Positions 25,925-34,699 of a DNA stretch of 64,000 nucleotides are shown here, one piece after another. The DNA is taken from the NCBI GenBank assembly GCA_963840665.1, contig CAWIZO010000010.1, forward strand, positions 372,001 through 436,000. The letters are read 5' to 3'. Positions within the stretch are counted from its first letter, which is position 1. Each line of letters starts with the position of its first letter. This DNA is from DATFTE01 sp963840665. GTDB lineage: Bacteria; Acidobacteriota; Terriglobia; Terriglobales; Acidobacteriaceae. The notes below the pieces were generated by a model, which had not been told where the DNA came from, made no database searches, and worked only from the letters and a program-made list of their open reading frames with translations. Position numbers and translations under genes: made by a program.

Positions 25925-27484
25925 TGGGTCAGATCCTGCATATCTTTCGCAAAGACGTTCGCCGCCACTGGCCCGAGATCGCCGTGTCACTAGCGTTACT
26001 GATCGCATTTGCCTGGAATGAACCGAAGCAGTGGATCGGGGGTTTCGATCCCGACAGCCGTTTTTGGTTGACTCTGCTGACACCGCTAGTCCCGGTCGGC
26101 TGGATATTTCTGATCTTGCGCGTGGTGCAAGATGAGTGCTTGGTGGGTGACCGGCAATTTTGGGTGACACGGCCTTATCAATGGCCACAACTGCTCTGCG
26201 AAAAGACTCTTGTCGTTCTGATGTTCGTGAATATTCCTTTGTTTTTGGCTGACCTCTTCCTGCTAGAGAAGGCTGGCTTCCACCCCGCCTCTTATGTGTC
26301 GGGGCTGATTTCGTTGCAATTGATGTGGTTGTTGGTTCTGGTTCTCCCAGCAATGACATTGGGCGCCGTCACCTCTGGGATCGGGCAATCCCTGCTTGCC
26401 GTTCTGGCCGGCATAATTTATCTGATAGCGTTTGAGGCTCTCACGTCATCCATCCCTACCCCAGGACTCTGGCGTGCCGAAGAAGTTCCTCGTCTCGTTA
26501 TATTCGGCATGCTTGTAGCTGTCGGTATAGCCGTTGTGCTGTGGCAATATGCCCGCCGCCGGACCGGAGGCTCGCGTCCGCTGATACTGATAGCAGCGGC
26601 AGCAACGGTTCTCATTACGTACGTTACTCCCCACGAAACCCTAATCGGCAGGACTTATCCACGCCTAAGCTCTCAGCAGAAACCGCCTGTACTCTTGGCG
26701 TTTGATCCGAGCGCAAAGCCTTCCCAGCAAGGACGCTTCGTTGACAAAGACAAAGTGTGGGTACAACTTCCGATGACCTTCGTGGGCGTTGCCTCCGACT
26801 CAGAGGTGGATATCGAGGGCATGACTGTCACCATTCAGGCGCCTGGCGGTCATTCTTGGACCTCTCGGTGGCAAACTTCGCCCGGAAGATTAATGCCCGC
26901 TCGCCAGCACTTTGAGGAGACATTTACCATCGATAAGAAGTTCTTCGACCAAGTGAAATCAACTCCGGTGAGCGTTCGGATTACGGTTGCACTAAATGTT
27001 ATTCATATCGAGGGTGCAGCTCGGATCGTGGTTTCCGCGGGCGAATTCTCGCTCCCTGGGAACGGGCGATGCTTCCTGGAATCCCGTGCGAGGCGACCAG
27101 ATTCGGTGTCTTTTTCCCTTCGGAGAACCTTATTCCCTAATGACCGTTTATTCGCGGGAGGTCACGTGCCCAATCGGAGAGAAGGATGTCCCTCTCCCGC
27201 CGGGACTGACTGGCTACGGTTGGTTAGGACACAGCAATTCCGGTTCGGTGGATTTCGGCTTGAGCCCGGTGCAAGCTTCAAACCTCTTTCTCTGGGATTG
27301 GGAACAGGCGTCGCCAATCCCTCCCCGTATTTGTCCTGCAACGCCCATCAACATAAGTCGCCTACAAGAAACTCAGCAAACCCAAGCCGAACTCAACATC
27401 GACGGAATTCGCCTCAACGATTACGCACTTAAAAGTGCGGGCGGCGTGAATGGAACAACTGCTTGGGACGTCACCGTGCACTAA
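25924..27484 (+). pseudogene. ABC transporter permease, one frameshift near the 3' end
   Basis: The ATG at 25924 overlaps the ATPase stop (TGATG). It encodes about six transmembrane helices in the first 250 residues (IAVSLALLIAFAW, LVLVLPAMTLGAVTSG and others), then an extracytoplasmic beta-rich region. The frame loses protein character at about 27045-27060, while the adjacent frame gives a plausible continuation (DASWNPVRGDQIRCLFPFGE) to the stop at 27484. Full length would be about 519 residues. It is the exporter partner of the ATPase; the substrate is unknown. Confidence 0.72.
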
Positions 27485-27496
27485 ACGCGAGGAGTC

Positions 27497-27546
27497 TGCT
27501 TTTACTCGGTACTCGGTACTCGGTACTGGTTACTGGTTACTGGTAT
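27497..27546 (-). repeat. AGTACC heptamer repeat element
   Basis: Read on the minus strand, it is a run of CAGTAACC, CAGTACC and GAGTACC units followed by GAGTAAAAGCAGACTCCTC, the start of the usual core. It lies directly upstream of the aminotransferase -10 box. Confidence 0.7.
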
Positions 27547-27549
27547 CCT
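27544..27549 (+). promoter_or_regulatory. -10 box of a leaderless-type promoter
   Basis: TATCCT, 6 nt (TTTCCG) before the ATG at 27556. It is formed at the edge of the AGTACC repeat element. Confidence 0.4.
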
Positions 27550-27555
27550 TTTCCG

Positions 27556-28746
27556 ATGCCGCCGCACGCCGCAACCAAGCACTTCCTTAGCGACAAGGTC
27601 GAGCACTTCACCGAATCCGTTATTCGCGAGATGACGCGCCAGGCCATGCTTCACGGCGCGGTCAACCTGTCCCAGGGATTCCCCGACTTTCCCGCGCCCG
27701 CGGAAATCAAACGGGCCGCGCAGGAAGCCATCGCTGCTGATGTCAACCAGTACGCCATCACCTGGGGTGCGAAGAATCTGCGCAACGCCATCGCCCGCCG
27801 CGCCCACGACTGGCAAGGCTTGACTGTCGATCCCGAAACCAACGTCACGGTCTGTTGCGGATCCACCGAAGCGATGATCTCGACGTTGATGGCCATTTGC
27901 AATGCGGGAGATGAAGTCATCGTGTTCGAGCCCTTCTACGAAAATTACGGGCCTGATTCGATTCTTTCGGGGGCGAAACCGCGCTTCGTGAAGCTCCGTC
28001 CGCCGACCGGCGACTATGGCGAGTGGACGTTCGATGAACGCGAACTCCGTGCCGCGTTCCATCCCCAGACCAAAGCCATCATCGTCAATACGCCGAACAA
28101 TCCCACAGGAAAAGTCTTCACCCAGCAAGAACTCGAACTCATCCGCGATCTCTGCGTCGAGTTCAACGTCATCGCTATCACCGACGAAATCTACGAGCAC
28201 ATCCTTTACGACGGCACGAAACACATCTCGCTGGCCCGCCTCGATGGCATGCAAGACCGCACGGTCACCATCAATGGCCTTTCGAAAACCTACAGCGTCA
28301 CGGGATGGCGCGTGGGATGGACCATTGCTCCCCCCGCCATCACCAATGCCATCCGCAAGGTGCATGACTTCCTCACCGTCGGAGCCCCAGCGCCGCTGCA
28401 AGAAGCCGGAGCCGCTGCCCTCGAACTTCCATCGTCGTACTATCAAAAACTATCCGACGGATACCGCACCCGCCGCGACAAACTCATCCCCGTCCTCGAA
28501 GAAGTCGGCTTTCGCTGCTACCGTCCCCGCGGCGCGTATTACGTCATGACCGACATCTCGAAATTTAAATATGCCGACGACGTGACCTTCGCGAAATATC
28601 TGGTGAAGGATGTAGGAGTCGCCACCGTCCCCGGCTCTTCGTTCTACAAGAACGCGAAAGACGGCGCCCAACAAGTCCGCTTCGCCTTCTGCAAGAAAGA
28701 CGAAACACTGGATGAAGCGGCTCACCGCCTGAGGACCAGGCTCTAG
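27556..28746 (+). CDS. PLP-dependent class I/II aminotransferase
   Basis: 396 residues, cytoplasmic. Fold type I hallmarks: NLSQGFPDFPAP, the substrate strand NTPNNPTGKVF, ITDEIYEHI, and the PLP lysine Lys244 in LSKTYSVTGWRVGW. It is closest in pattern to the methionine/kynurenine aminotransferase group (YbdL-like). It transfers an amino group from an amino acid to a 2-oxo acid; the true substrate is not decided by sequence. The frame extends upstream to 27463, but those codons only translate the AGTACC repeat, so the ATG at 27556 is chosen. Confidence 0.9.
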   Translation: MPPHAATKHFLSDKVEHFTESVIREMTRQAMLHGAVNLSQGFPDFPAPAEIKRAAQEAIAADVNQYAITWGAKNLRNAIARRAHDWQGLTVDPETNVTVCCGSTEAMISTLMAICNAGDEVIVFEPFYENYGPDSILSGAKPRFVKLRPPTGDYGEWTFDERELRAAFHPQTKAIIVNTPNNPTGKVFTQQELELIRDLCVEFNVIAITDEIYEHILYDGTKHISLARLDGMQDRTVTINGLSKTYSVTGWRVGWTIAPPAITNAIRKVHDFLTVGAPAPLQEAGAAALELPSSYYQKLSDGYRTRRDKLIPVLEEVGFRCYRPRGAYYVMTDISKFKYADDVTFAKYLVKDVGVATVPGSSFYKNAKDGAQQVRFAFCKKDETLDEAAHRLRTRL

Positions 28747-28965
28747 GCTTCGGGCATCGGGCTTCATGCATCAAGAGTATCGGTCGCGGGTCGACGGTCG
28801 CGGGTCGCGGGAAGATCAAGGAAGACAGAAGTCCATAGTTCTGCGACAAACTGTTTTCCTGAAGCCCGGTGCCTGAAGCCTGACGCCCAACCGCAACCTG
28901 CGACCCACGACCGATATTCCTGAAGCCCAAAGCCTGACGCCCGAAGCCCAATTCTGCGGTATACT
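28747..28965. repeat. degenerate heptamer repeats in inverted arrangement
   Basis: GCATCGG/GCTTCGG and GGTCGCG/GGTCGAC units on the left (28745-28811) face GAAGCCC/GCCTGAA and TGCGACC/ACGACCG units on the right (28858-28955), roughly in reverse-complement order. No gene is seen. A TATACT box near 28960 may be the promoter for the following gene. Confidence 0.65.
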
Positions 28966-29005
28966 CAGCCCAAGATCGAAAATCTCCCAAGGGAAGTGAA
29001 GTCCC

Positions 29006-29302
29006 ATGTCTGTCAGATTGGCTGAAGAGGTATCTGCTCAGGTTCCCGCCGACGATTTCCAGGCGCTGGAAGAGAAGGTTTATCGCACTATTGAGTTGTA
29101 CAAGTCCGCACGCGACGCCCGGTCAGCCGCCGAGCGCGATACCCAACGCCTGCGCGAACAGCTCGAAGAGCGCGAGGAGGAAGTCGAAACCATGCGCAAA
29201 GAGATGATCCAGTTGCGCAAGGAACGTGAAGAAATCCGCGGCCGCGTGGAAAAAATGCTGCAGCAGATCGATTCCATCTCGGCCGAGCAGGCCGCAAGTT
29301 GA
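29006..29302 (+). CDS. coiled-coil protein upstream of zapA (ZapB-like)
   Basis: 98 residues, almost entirely a charged coiled coil (RLREQLEEREEEVETMRKEM and onward). AGGGAAG precedes the ATG. Its place 37 nt before zapA and its composition suggest a small cell-division coiled-coil protein comparable with ZapB. Coiled coils are poor evidence of homology, so the role is inferred from context. Confidence 0.7.
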   Translation: MSVRLAEEVSAQVPADDFQALEEKVYRTIELYKSARDARSAAERDTQRLREQLEEREEEVETMRKEMIQLRKEREEIRGRVEKMLQQIDSISAEQAAS

Positions 29303-29339
29303 CTTGGACGCATCCTAAGGGGCCAGGAGCATAACCGTT

Positions 29340-29675
29340 ATGGCATCCGCTACCAAGCAAACAGCGATCCGCGACGCCAACAACAACGCCGTCCGCGTCG
29401 AGATCTTCGACCAGGCCTACAACCTGCGCGGCTCCGACCCCGACTACATCCTCAAACTCGCCGACTACGTCGACTCCAAAATGCGCGCCGTCGCCGAGCA
29501 GACGCACACCGTCGACACCGTTCGCCTCGCCGTACTCGCTGCGCTCAACATTGCCGACGAATTTCACTTGCTCAAACGCAAATCAGAAAACGGATCTTCC
29601 GATTACGCCCAGCGCGCCCAGCATCTCTCCAACATCCTCGACGAAGTTCTCGAGGACAAACGCAAAGCCGGCTAA
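29340..29675 (+). CDS. zapA: cell division protein ZapA
   Basis: 111 residues. VEIFDQAYNLRGSDPDYILK and LADYVDSKMRAV are the conserved ZapA head, followed by a dimerising coiled coil. ZapA bundles FtsZ filaments at midcell. AGGAG lies before the ATG. The C-terminal tail is Ala/Asp/Lys-rich. The order zapA then 6S RNA is conserved in many bacteria and occurs here as well. Confidence 0.92.
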   Translation: MASATKQTAIRDANNNAVRVEIFDQAYNLRGSDPDYILKLADYVDSKMRAVAEQTHTVDTVRLAVLAALNIADEFHLLKRKSENGSSDYAQRAQHLSNILDEVLEDKRKAG

Positions 29676-29697
29676 CGCCAACCGAAAAAAAGAGTCT

Positions 29698-29735
29698 CTT
29701 GTCATTCCGCGGCGCGCCGCGCCGAGGAATCTGCT
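29698..29735. repeat. TCATTCC-type palindromic repeat
   Basis: TTGTCATTCCGCGGCGCGCC followed by GCGCCGAGGAATCTG, a compact member of the TCATTCCGAG / CGAGGAATCTG family. It lies between zapA and the 6S promoter. Confidence 0.7.
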
Positions 29736-29809
29736 TTCCTTTCCACCAGAAACCCACCCCTTACCAAAGTCGCTGGCAAATGGAGTGCCATCTTTTTACC
29801 TCCGGCCTC

Positions 29810-29838
29810 TTGCACTCCGCTGCGCTTTTCCCTAGCAT
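29810..29838 (+). promoter_or_regulatory. promoter of 6S RNA
   Basis: TTGCAC (29810-29815), 17-nt spacer, TAGCAT (29833-29838). Predicted transcription start near 29845. Confidence 0.5.
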
Positions 29839-29844
29839 CCAACT

Positions 29845-30043
29845 CTGTAGCCGGCCTGCGGTGTTGGTGATCGGGGGTAACCGATTTTTGAACCAATGCC
29901 GAATGAACGGGGACTCGACTCGACAATTCGATCCTGTGTGCGACGCTCCGCCATGCGGAGATGCCTAATGGGTCTCGGCGGGTTCCCACCGTCTAAGACG
30001 GGTTCATTCTCGGCCCTCCAACACGGCACAGTGGGCCGGCTTA
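29845..30043 (+). ncRNA. ssrS: 6S RNA
   Basis: About 195 nt between zapA and lgt. The ends form the closing stem of 6S RNA. GCCGGCC (29850-29856) pairs with GGCCGGC (30034-30040), and GTGTTGG (29861-29867) pairs with CCAACAC (30018-30024). Between them is a long hairpin with an internal open region, mimicking promoter DNA. A T-rich stretch (TTACTTTTTCTCC) follows. 6S RNA binds the housekeeping RNA polymerase holoenzyme and represses it in stationary phase. Position after zapA is the classic location. I could not fold it by program. Confidence 0.8.
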
Positions 30044-30152
30044 CTTTTTCTCCTCCTGTTCGATCCTGCTAAAATAAGTCGAGTCCTTCTTTGTAGTTGG
30101 CCAGCGACCAAAGACCGACGACCAAAGACGGGTTTCTGCATCTAACCAAACA

Positions 30153-30959
30153 GTGTTCCCACGACTCCTTCATATCGGCGCCTTTAATCTTCCCACTTAC
30201 GGGTTTCTCGTTTCTACCGGTGTTCTTCTCGGCATGTGGATCAGCGTCCGCAATTCCGAGAAATCGGGCATCGATCCCGAAGATGCGTGGAACCTGGGGA
30301 TTCTGGTCGTTCTGTGCGGCATCCTCGGCGCCAAGATTCTCTATATCATCAATGACTGGAGCACCTACGCCGCGCATCCTGGGGACATCTTCTCGCTCGC
30401 CACCTTGCAAGCTGGAGGCGTGTTCTCCGGAGGCCTGATCGGCGCGTTCGTCGCTGCTTTCTGGTACATTCACCGCCGCAAGATGCCGCCGCTAGCCACT
30501 TGGGATGCCTTCGCCCCCGGCCTCGCCCTCGGCCATGCCATCGGACGCATAGGCTGCTTCGCTGCCGGATGCTGCTGGGGCAAGCCAACGTCGCATTTCT
30601 GGGGAGTGACCTTCACCAATCCGCTGGCTCGTGATCTTGTCGGCACCCCATTGGGAGTCGCGCTCGAGCCGACTCAGCTCATCGAGTCGGCCGTCGAGCT
30701 GGCGAACTTTTTCCTGCTGATGTGGATGTTCAAACGCAAAAAGTTCGATGGACAAGTCTTCGCCGCTTATCTGATCCTCTACGGCGTTGCCCGTTACTTC
30801 ATCGAATTCCTGCGGGACGACCCCGGCCGTGGGTCGGTCTTCGGAGGCATCATGACCGGCACGCAGGCAATCTCGATAGGCCTGGTCGTCCTCGGCGGCG
30901 TTATCTGGTATTTGAAGAGCAACGTCCCGAAATCCGTCCCAATGCAAGCCACGCGCTAG
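30153..30959 (+). CDS. lgt: prolipoprotein diacylglyceryl transferase
   Basis: 268 residues, multi-pass inner-membrane enzyme. Family landmarks: PTYGFLVSTGVLLG near the N-terminus, GGVFSGGLIGAF, the signature GHAIGRIGCFAAGCCWGKPT, and the C-terminal YLILYGVARYFIEFLRDD. It transfers diacylglycerol from phosphatidylglycerol to the lipobox cysteine of prolipoproteins. The start codon is GTG at 30153, with no clear ribosome site upstream. Confidence 0.93.
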   Translation: MFPRLLHIGAFNLPTYGFLVSTGVLLGMWISVRNSEKSGIDPEDAWNLGILVVLCGILGAKILYIINDWSTYAAHPGDIFSLATLQAGGVFSGGLIGAFVAAFWYIHRRKMPPLATWDAFAPGLALGHAIGRIGCFAAGCCWGKPTSHFWGVTFTNPLARDLVGTPLGVALEPTQLIESAVELANFFLLMWMFKRKKFDGQVFAAYLILYGVARYFIEFLRDDPGRGSVFGGIMTGTQAISIGLVVLGGVIWYLKSNVPKSVPMQATR

Positions 30960-30972
30960 GCAGCTTAACTAC

Positions 30973-31090
30973 CCTGTCATCCAGGATGAAATGGACGCGA
31001 GCGAAGCGAGCGCCCACGCTGCCGAAGGACCCCTACTTCAACCCATCCCAAAAACTCTTGTCATTCCGAACGAAGTGAGGAATCTGGAGT
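30973..31090. repeat. two TCATCC/TCATTCC repeat copies
   Basis: First copy 30973-31030: TGTCATCCAGGATG, then GCGAGCGAAGCGAGCG and GCCGAAGGACCC. Second copy near 31058-31090: TTGTCATTCCGAACGAAGTG followed by AGGAATCTGGAG. A GCGTCCTTTGCGATCTTTGCGG heptamer-like run follows before rluD. Confidence 0.65.
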
Positions 31091-31141
31091 CCTTAGCGTC
31101 CTTTGCGATCTTTGCGGTGAAAAGCTTTTCCCCGCCCACTC

Positions 31142-31147
31142 TATAAT
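31142..31147 (+). promoter_or_regulatory. -10 box close to the start of the RluD-type gene
   Basis: A perfect TATAAT, 8 nt before the ATG at 31156, with no ribosome site between. It implies a leaderless or nearly leaderless message. Confidence 0.55.
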
Positions 31148-31155
31148 TCCTCACA

Positions 31156-32184
31156 ATGCCCGACTACCCCCAATTCCTGACGGTGGATGAAAAATCCGCT
31201 GGCCAGCGTCTCGACCAATTCCTCGCGGCAAAACTCGACCATACCTCCCGCGCCCGCATCCAGCAGCTGATCGCCGAGAACCAAGTTCGTATCAACGAAG
31301 AAGAAGTCTCCAAACCATCTCTTCGTCTTCACGGCGGAGAGCGCATCTCCATTCTGGGCCCTGTCGTGTTGCCCCCGTTGCGAGCCATCGCCGAAGACAT
31401 CCCGCTCGACATCGTCTACGAAGACGCCGACCTCGCCATCATCAATAAGCCCGCGGGCATGATGGTCCACGCGGGCGCAGGAGCCACCGAAGGCGACCGC
31501 AATCGCGGCACGCTGGTCAACGCGCTGCTCCACCGCTTCGGAAAACTCTCGGATGTCGGAGGCGAACTTCGCCCGGGCATCGTGCACCGCCTCGACAAGG
31601 AAACCAGCGGCCTCGTCGTCGTCGCAAAAAATGACGAAGCGCATCGGCGCCTTGCCGTCCAATTCGCCGAGCGCAAAGTGAAGAAGACCTACGTCGCCTT
31701 AGTTCATGGATGGATGAAAAACGAGAAGGGAACCATCAACACCAGCATTGCCCGTGACGCCGTGCGCCGCATTCGCATGACCACTCGCGGCTCCGGAGGC
31801 CGCGACGCCGTCACTCATTACGAAGTCAAACAAAAGCTAGAGTCGCCCTACGGAAAATTCTCGCTGGTAGAAGTCCGCATCGACACCGGACGCACCCACC
31901 AAATCCGCGTCCACTTATCATCGATTGGACATCCGGTCGTCGGAGATGCGCTCTACGGCGCCGCCCGTGATCTGAAAGCGAAGAACGGCCCGACAATCTC
32001 GCTCGATCGCAATTTCCTGCACGCTAAATCCCTTACGCTAACCCACCCGAGCACCAACTCCCCACTCTCATTCACGACAGAACTACCGGAAGAACTAAAC
32101 GCATTTCTAGCAAAACTAAAGCACGATCGAAGTAGCGCCGGCGCGCCCCCTGCCCCCGATGCTTCAAACCGCATGTCATCCTGA
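31156..32184 (+). CDS. rluD: RluA/RluD family 23S rRNA pseudouridine synthase
   Basis: 342 residues: an N-terminal S4 RNA-binding domain (AGQRLDQFLAAKLDHTSRARIQ) and a pseudouridine synthase domain with the catalytic Asp in HRLDKETSGLVVVAKN. YEDADLAIINKPAGMMVHAG and GRTHQIRVHLSSIGHPVVGD also fit. RluD isomerises uridines of helix 69 in 23S rRNA; the exact target is inferred. The last 15 or so codons run into the first bases of a TCATCC repeat, so the C-terminus is repeat-derived. The message appears leaderless. Confidence 0.9.
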   Translation: MPDYPQFLTVDEKSAGQRLDQFLAAKLDHTSRARIQQLIAENQVRINEEEVSKPSLRLHGGERISILGPVVLPPLRAIAEDIPLDIVYEDADLAIINKPAGMMVHAGAGATEGDRNRGTLVNALLHRFGKLSDVGGELRPGIVHRLDKETSGLVVVAKNDEAHRRLAVQFAERKVKKTYVALVHGWMKNEKGTINTSIARDAVRRIRMTTRGSGGRDAVTHYEVKQKLESPYGKFSLVEVRIDTGRTHQIRVHLSSIGHPVVGDALYGAARDLKAKNGPTISLDRNFLHAKSLTLTHPSTNSPLSFTTELPEELNAFLAKLKHDRSSAGAPPAPDASNRMSS

Positions 32185-32236
32185 GCGAAGTGATTGCGAG
32201 CGAAGCGAGCAAGCACGCAGTCGAAGGACCCCGCGC
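32168..32236. repeat. TCATCC-type repeat overlapping the rluD stop
   Basis: CATGTCATCCTGAGCGAAGT, GCGAGCGAAGCGAGC and GCAGTCGAAGGACCCC, the same arrangement as at 30973 and 34556. It supplies the last codons and stop of the gene. Confidence 0.7.
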
Positions 32237-32275
32237 TCGCCTGCACGACCAGCGCCACCGCCAGGCATTTCCACT

Positions 32276-32305
32276 AAAAAACAAAAACGGCGCGTACGGC
32301 GCCGT
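32276..32305 (-). terminator. rho-independent terminator of the phe operon
   Basis: On the minus strand ACGGCGC pairs with GCGCCGT around a 5-nt loop (32287-32305), followed by a TTTTTGTTTTTT run (32276-32286). Confidence 0.75.
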
Positions 32306-32325
32306 CCCGTCATAAAAAAGTCTTG

Positions 32326-32356
32326 TCATTCCGAGCGGAGCGAGGAATCTGCAGTC
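32326..32356. repeat. TCATTCC-type repeat downstream of pheT
   Basis: TTGTCATTCCGAGCGGAGCG followed by AGGAATCTGCAG. It lies just before the pheT stop. Confidence 0.65.
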
Positions 32357-32362
32357 CTGCTA

Positions 32363-34513
32363 TCACCGCGCTCTTAGTCTTCCGCCCAAGGCCTCCAGCG
32401 CTTTCACAACTTGTTCTGACCAGCCTGCCACTTCCTCCTCGCGCAACGTCCGATCAGGAGATTGGAAGGTTGCACGCAGCAGCACTGAATACGAACCGGA
32501 AGCGACGAATACAGTTTCGCCTCCGCGGAAAATCTCCACAGGAACGAAAGCGCGCAGCTCCCTCAGTCCCAGTCCCATTACTGCTTGATGAATCTTCTCG
32601 AATACAACAGCGTTATCAAATGAAAACGAGAAGTCTCTTTCCACCGCAGGATATTTCGGCAACGCTTCATACCGCACCTCGCGCAGCCCGTGCACATAGA
32701 GCCGGTCCAGATAAATCTCCGCGAGAAACACATCCTGACGCAGCTTTCTCGCCGCCGCGACCTCAGGATGCACCTGCCCAAACTGCGCCACGGTTGATCC
32801 GTCCATCACCGCACGCGCCGACCGCCCCGGATGATAGTAGTCATCGGTATTCGCGTCGAAGTGCAGCGCCTTATGCGCGAACATCCCGAGCAACGTCTCC
32901 ACATCGCCCTTCACATCAAAGAACGACAAAGGCCGAGGCGTCTGATTGACGCTGGGGACCACGGCACTCCCCGTCAGCCCCATGCACACGCGCTTCAACT
33001 CCGCCGCCCTGGTGCCTGAAGCCTCCCAGATCGCGCCCGCCTCGAACAACCTGACATCATTCGTGCCACGATTCAGGTTGTAGGCCAGCATGTTCAGCAT
33101 GCCGGGCGCGAGCGAAGTCCGCAACACCGAAGCTTCGTCGCTGAGCGGATTAGCCAGTTCCATCGCGATTGCGGCCGAAAACTTCTCAGCGTCGTTCTTT
33201 CCTATGAAACTCAGCGACACCGCTTCGTCATATCCCAGGCCCAGCAGTGACGTCCGCAGCTTGCGGTCTTTCGCCGCCTCTGGCAACTCGACGACAGCCC
33301 CTGCGTACGCCGGCAACGTATTGCGGAACTTGTCGTACCCGTACACCCGCGCGATTTCTTCGATCAAATCAATCTCGCGCGAAACATCCAGCCGCCACGA
33401 AGGAATGTGCACGCGGAACTCCGAAGCATCCCGTCGCTCCGCTGTCAGCTCAAATCCCAGATGCTCGAGGATGCGCACAATCTCTTCCGTCGGCAACCGT
33501 TCTCCCAGAATCCGCACCACTTCCGGCAAGTTCAGCGCAATCGGAGCCTGATCGACGCGCATGGCAATGACGTCCACTGCATCGCCAACCAGTTCGCCGC
33601 CGCCCGATTCCAGAATCAACTCCGCCACGCGATCGCATGACAGAATCGTCGACTCGAAATCCGCGCCGCGCTCAAAGCGATGGGAAGCATCCGTATGCAG
33701 CGCATGTCGCCGCGCCATCTTGCGCACGGTCGTGGGATCAAACCACGCCGACTCGATCAGGATATTCCGCGTCTTGTCGGTAATCATCGTGTCGAAGCCG
33801 CCCATCACTCCGGCCAGCCCCACCGGACGCTTGGCATCGGCAATGACTAGATCTTCCGGTGTCAGCTTGCGCTCCACGCCATCGAGCGTCTTGAGCGTCT
33901 CGCCCTCTTCCGCCAGGCGAACGATAATCCGCCCGCCATCAAGCAAATCGAGATCATAAGCATGGGTAGGCTTGCCCATCTCGAGCAGTGTGTAATTCGA
34001 AGCATCGACGGCGTTATTAATAGGACGCGAATCCATCAACGAAATCCGACGCGTAATTTTTTCTGGCGAAGGTTTGATCTTTACCCCGCGTAACACCCGC
34101 CCCGTAAACCGCGCGCACAATTTCCCCGCAAGAATCTCGATGGGGAAGGCCGTGGCAGAGTTTTGAAAGGGCGCGGATTTATCCGCGCTGCCAGAGGCCC
34201 GGTTTTTTTGAAGGGGCGCAGCTTCAGCTGCGCCGTCTGGAAGCTGATGAGCCCCGGCTTTAGCCGCTGAGGGAAGCTTGGGATTAATGGGCTTCAGCGG
34301 TAAGTCGTAAATCGCCGCCGCCTCGCGCGCCACCCCATAATGATTCATAGCATCAGGACGGTTTGTCCCAATCTCCATCTCGAAAACGGTATTCTCCCCG
34401 CTGCCGGAAATCCCTTCGACGGCAATGCCGACGGAAGTCAAATCCTCAGCCAACCGTCCGTTATCGACGGTCAACTCAACAAAATCCCGCAACCATTGAG
34501 GAGAAAGTTTCAT
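32363..34513 (-). CDS. pheT: phenylalanyl-tRNA synthetase beta subunit
   Basis: 716 residues. B1-type start (MKLSPQWLRDFVELTVDNG), tRNA-binding/B3-B4 core with SLMDSRPINNAVDASNYTLL, B5 region, catalytic-like domain (LIEEIARVYGYDKFRNTLP), and a C-terminal ferredoxin-like anticodon-binding domain (YPAVERDFSFSFDNAVVF). It charges tRNA-Phe together with PheS. No N-terminal EMAP tRNA-binding extension is seen. Residues about 81-123 are an insertion of repeat DNA (see 34145-34273), which makes the subunit longer than expected. Last gene of the infC-rpmI-rplT-pheS-pheT group; a strong terminator follows. Confidence 0.93.
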   Translation of the reverse strand: MKLSPQWLRDFVELTVDNGRLAEDLTSVGIAVEGISGSGENTVFEMEIGTNRPDAMNHYGVAREAAAIYDLPLKPINPKLPSAAKAGAHQLPDGAAEAAPLQKNRASGSADKSAPFQNSATAFPIEILAGKLCARFTGRVLRGVKIKPSPEKITRRISLMDSRPINNAVDASNYTLLEMGKPTHAYDLDLLDGGRIIVRLAEEGETLKTLDGVERKLTPEDLVIADAKRPVGLAGVMGGFDTMITDKTRNILIESAWFDPTTVRKMARRHALHTDASHRFERGADFESTILSCDRVAELILESGGGELVGDAVDVIAMRVDQAPIALNLPEVVRILGERLPTEEIVRILEHLGFELTAERRDASEFRVHIPSWRLDVSREIDLIEEIARVYGYDKFRNTLPAYAGAVVELPEAAKDRKLRTSLLGLGYDEAVSLSFIGKNDAEKFSAAIAMELANPLSDEASVLRTSLAPGMLNMLAYNLNRGTNDVRLFEAGAIWEASGTRAAELKRVCMGLTGSAVVPSVNQTPRPLSFFDVKGDVETLLGMFAHKALHFDANTDDYYHPGRSARAVMDGSTVAQFGQVHPEVAAARKLRQDVFLAEIYLDRLYVHGLREVRYEALPKYPAVERDFSFSFDNAVVFEKIHQAVMGLGLRELRAFVPVEIFRGGETVFVASGSYSVLLRATFQSPDRTLREEEVAGWSEQVVKALEALGGRLRAR
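34145..34273. repeat. palindromic repeats in frame inside pheT
   Basis: Three adjacent hairpins: GCGCGGATTTATCCGCGC, GGCGCAGCTTCAGCTGCGCC, and GCCCCGGCTTTAGCCGC (imperfect). They encode PheT residues about 81-123 without breaking the frame. Confidence 0.7.
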
Positions 34514-34690
34514 AAACAGCCATCAGCTCTCAGCCGTCAGCTCTCAGTGAAATCAATGTCATCCTGAACGAAGTGATCGCGAGCGAACCGCACGATCACG
34601 CAGTCGAAGGACCCCTGCCGGACCACGACTCTCGAACCCCCAAGAAGCTTGTCATTCCGACCGAAGGGAGGAATCTGTTTTCCCGTCGGA
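34514..34690. repeat. heptamer and TCATCC/TCATTCC repeats
   Basis: CAGCTCT/CAGCCGT heptamers (34514-34545), a TCATCCTGAACGAAGTG repeat (34556-34620) and a TCATTCCGACC repeat (34647-34680) fill the gap between pheT and the hypothetical gene. Confidence 0.65.
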
Positions 34691-34699
34691 TCAACAAAA

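Noticed and set aside
27463..27555. N-terminal extension of the aminotransferase
   Set aside because: These codons translate the AGTACC heptamer repeat and lie upstream of the -10 box; the family N-terminus begins at 27556.
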